15,493 nucleotides of DNA from CAYLLN01 sp036496265 (GTDB lineage: Bacteria; Planctomycetota; Planctomycetia; Pirellulales; Pirellulaceae), in the NCBI GenBank assembly GCA_036496265.1, contig DASXLL010000003.1:1-15493 (forward strand), written 5' to 3'. This document shows, piece after piece, positions 14,181 through 15,493 of the stretch (positions within the stretch are counted from its first letter, which is position 1; every line of letters begins with the position of its first letter). The position numbers were made by a program, and so were the translations under genes. Under the pieces are notes generated by a model. The model saw only the letters and a list, made by a program, of their open reading frames with translations, did not search any database and was not told the DNA's origin.

Positions 14181-15406
14181 GCACTGCACCAGGTTTTGCA
14201 CCTTCGTCTTCAATTGCGGACCTCGAACCGCACCTGGCGGTCGAGCAAATCGTCCGCCGGGCAATCGAACTCCAGGCGAGCGACCTCTTTATTTTCACCG
14301 ACGAAGACGCCGCGACGATCTCGATGCGAGTTTTGGGTCGGCTCGAGCCATCTACCGTCGTGTCGCGCGAACAAGGCCGCCATCTCATCAACTTCTTCAA
14401 GACGACGACGAGCATGGACATCGCCGAGCGCCGCCGTCCGCAGGAAGGCCGCTGGCTGCTGGAGCAAAACGGCAATCGCGTCGATCTGCGCATCAATGTC
14501 GTTCCGACGCTCTTTGGTGAGGATTTGGCCGTTCGCGTCCTCAATCACCAAATTGGCCTGCGACCGCTCGACAATCTCGGCCTGACGCACGGTGAATTTG
14601 GCCGCCTCACCAATCTACTGGCGAGCCCCAGCGGGCTGTTGCTGGTCACTGGGCCTACCGGCACCGGCAAAACCACGACGCTGTACGCTTGCCTGCAACA
14701 TCTCAACACCGGCACGCGCAAAATCAATACGATCGAGGATCCGGTCGAGTATGCGATTGCCGGCATTCGCCAATCGCAAACGAACGCCAAGCTGGGCGTC
14801 GATTTTCCGGATCTGTTGCGCAACATATTGCGGCAAGCGCCCGACGTGATCATGATTGGCGAAATCCGCGACGAGGAAACGGCCGCGACTGCCGTCCGCG
14901 CGGCCAACAGCGGCCACCTGGTTCTGGCCACATTGCATTCGCCCGTCGCGGCTGGCGCGATTCAAAGTCTCCGCGCCCTCGGCGCCAATCCATTTTTCAT
15001 TTCCAGTTGCCTGCTCGGAATCGTGGCGCAACGCCTCGTCCGCGTGCTATGCCAGAAATGCCGCGTCGCCCACGATATTCGCGAATCGCCCGACACGTTC
15101 GCCGACATTCGCTCGCTCATGGAGCCGGGATTGGGCGATTATCTCTATGCTCCTAACGGCTGCGACGCTTGCCGCCGCCAAGGTTTCGACGGGCGAACCG
15201 GCGTGTTCGAGGTGATGACGTTTAATCGCCACCTCCGCGAGATGATTCTCCAAAACCGCTCGGTCGAGGAGATTCAGGAAGAAGCCATCCGTCACGGCAT
15301 GGTCGAATTCCGCCGCGCAGCAATGCTCAAAGTGGCCCAAGGAATTACCAGCACGGAGGAAGTCCTGCGTGAATTGCCGGCGGAATACCTTGGCCTGGAA
15401 GTCTAG
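14177..15406 (+). CDS. GspE/PilB-type secretion or pilus ATPase, short form
   Basis: These hexameric ATPases power type II secretion or type IV pilus extension. The 409-residue protein has the N2-like domain (about 18-125, including ASDLFIF, QEGRWLLEQNGNRVDLRINVVPTLFGEDLAVRVL) and the C-terminal ATPase: Walker A GPTGTGKTT (159-167), Asp box TIEDPVEY (185-192), Walker B VIMIGEIRDEET (224-235) and His box HLVLATLHS (247-255). A tetracysteine zinc site (Cys292, Cys295, Cys329, Cys332) marks the GspE/PilB branch, since PilT lacks it. The N1 domain that normally docks to the membrane platform is missing; typical members have over 500 residues. It is coupled by ATGA to a STAS gene. Other machine genes are not in the window. 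Whether it acts in pili, secretion or a separate process is open. Confidence 0.93.
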   Translation: MSTAPGFAPSSSIADLEPHLAVEQIVRRAIELQASDLFIFTDEDAATISMRVLGRLEPSTVVSREQGRHLINFFKTTTSMDIAERRRPQEGRWLLEQNGNRVDLRINVVPTLFGEDLAVRVLNHQIGLRPLDNLGLTHGEFGRLTNLLASPSGLLLVTGPTGTGKTTTLYACLQHLNTGTRKINTIEDPVEYAIAGIRQSQTNAKLGVDFPDLLRNILRQAPDVIMIGEIRDEETAATAVRAANSGHLVLATLHSPVAAGAIQSLRALGANPFFISSCLLGIVAQRLVRVLCQKCRVAHDIRESPDTFADIRSLMEPGLGDYLYAPNGCDACRRQGFDGRTGVFEVMTFNRHLREMILQNRSVEEIQEEAIRHGMVEFRRAAMLKVAQGITSTEEVLRELPAEYLGLEV

Positions 15407-15411
15407 TTCTG

Positions 15412-15449
15412 GTCCAAAGTCCAAAGTCCAAAGTCCAAGGTCCAAAGTC
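15412..15449. repeat. Heptamer tandem repeat after the ATPase gene
   Basis: GTCCAAA is repeated five times (the fourth copy reads GTCCAAG), followed by a partial GTC, starting 6 bp after the ATPase stop codon. It is the third short tandem tract placed directly 3' of a gene here. The remaining 44 bp to the window edge show an AGGAGG at 15450-15455 but no nearby ATG, so no gene is called. Confidence 0.93.
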
Positions 15450-15493
15450 AGGAGGACTGCGAAGTCGGATTAGCCGAACCGCGTTGTGGCTGG

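Noticed and set aside
15450..15493. Start of another gene after AGGAGG
   Set aside because: No ATG follows at a suitable distance before the window ends.

Overview
The window looks like chromosomal DNA of a planctomycete, probably of the Pirellulales group; this is inferred from gene style, not from a marker gene. The signs are moderately high G+C, weak or absent Shine-Dalgarno sites before many genes, a short ECF sigma factor coupled to an anti-sigma-like membrane protein and a secreted protein, a secreted protein combining a thioredoxin fold with a YHS-like region, and a Rho factor with a Gly-rich disordered N-terminus. There are no integrases, transposases, CRISPR arrays, phage genes, or recognisable tRNA or rRNA genes. 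Most of the window is ordinary housekeeping and envelope genes. The least explained parts are non-coding.

Layout, left to right. (1) 1-1652, plus strand: the 3' part of an MscS-family mechanosensitive channel gene, then an HdeD/DUF308-like six-helix membrane protein. (2) 1690-3790, minus strand: a tightly packed operon, read from right to left as ECF sigma factor, one-helix membrane protein (probable anti-sigma factor) and secreted protein of unknown function. (3) 3905-5973: aat (Leu/Phe-tRNA-protein transferase, minus strand), divergent from a membrane-anchored HtrA/Deg protease (plus strand) that has a perfect TATAAT box upstream and a hairpin terminator candidate downstream. (4) 6124-7669, plus strand: an arginine dihydrolase/DDAH-type guanidino hydrolase and a small nitroreductase. 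(5) 7694-9553, minus strand: a secreted thioredoxin-like, Gln/Ala-rich coiled-coil and YHS-like protein. (6) 9554-10748: about 1.2 kb without a credible gene. It has a good sigma70-type promoter, several strong hairpins, a 15-nt tandem repeat and a pyrimidine-rich, terminator-like segment just before rho. (7) 10749-12212: rho, plus strand. (8) 12324-13601: a DAACS-family dicarboxylate/glutamate symporter, minus strand, divergent from (9) 13827-15406: a STAS-domain protein overlapping a GspE/PilB-type ATPase by ATGA.

Functional links. The sigma/anti-sigma/secreted protein set is a probable signalling unit. MscS, HdeD-like, HtrA and Aat are all envelope- or protein-quality functions, but nothing shows that they are co-regulated. 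The STAS-ATPase pair suggests a regulatory partner for a type II/type IV pilus-like motor; the other machine genes are not in view. Three intergenic spots immediately 3' of genes carry short tandem oligomers (14, 8 and 7 nt units), and a REP-like palindrome precedes the nitroreductase gene. The best candidates for something undescribed are the long structured region before rho and the STAS-ATPase pair.
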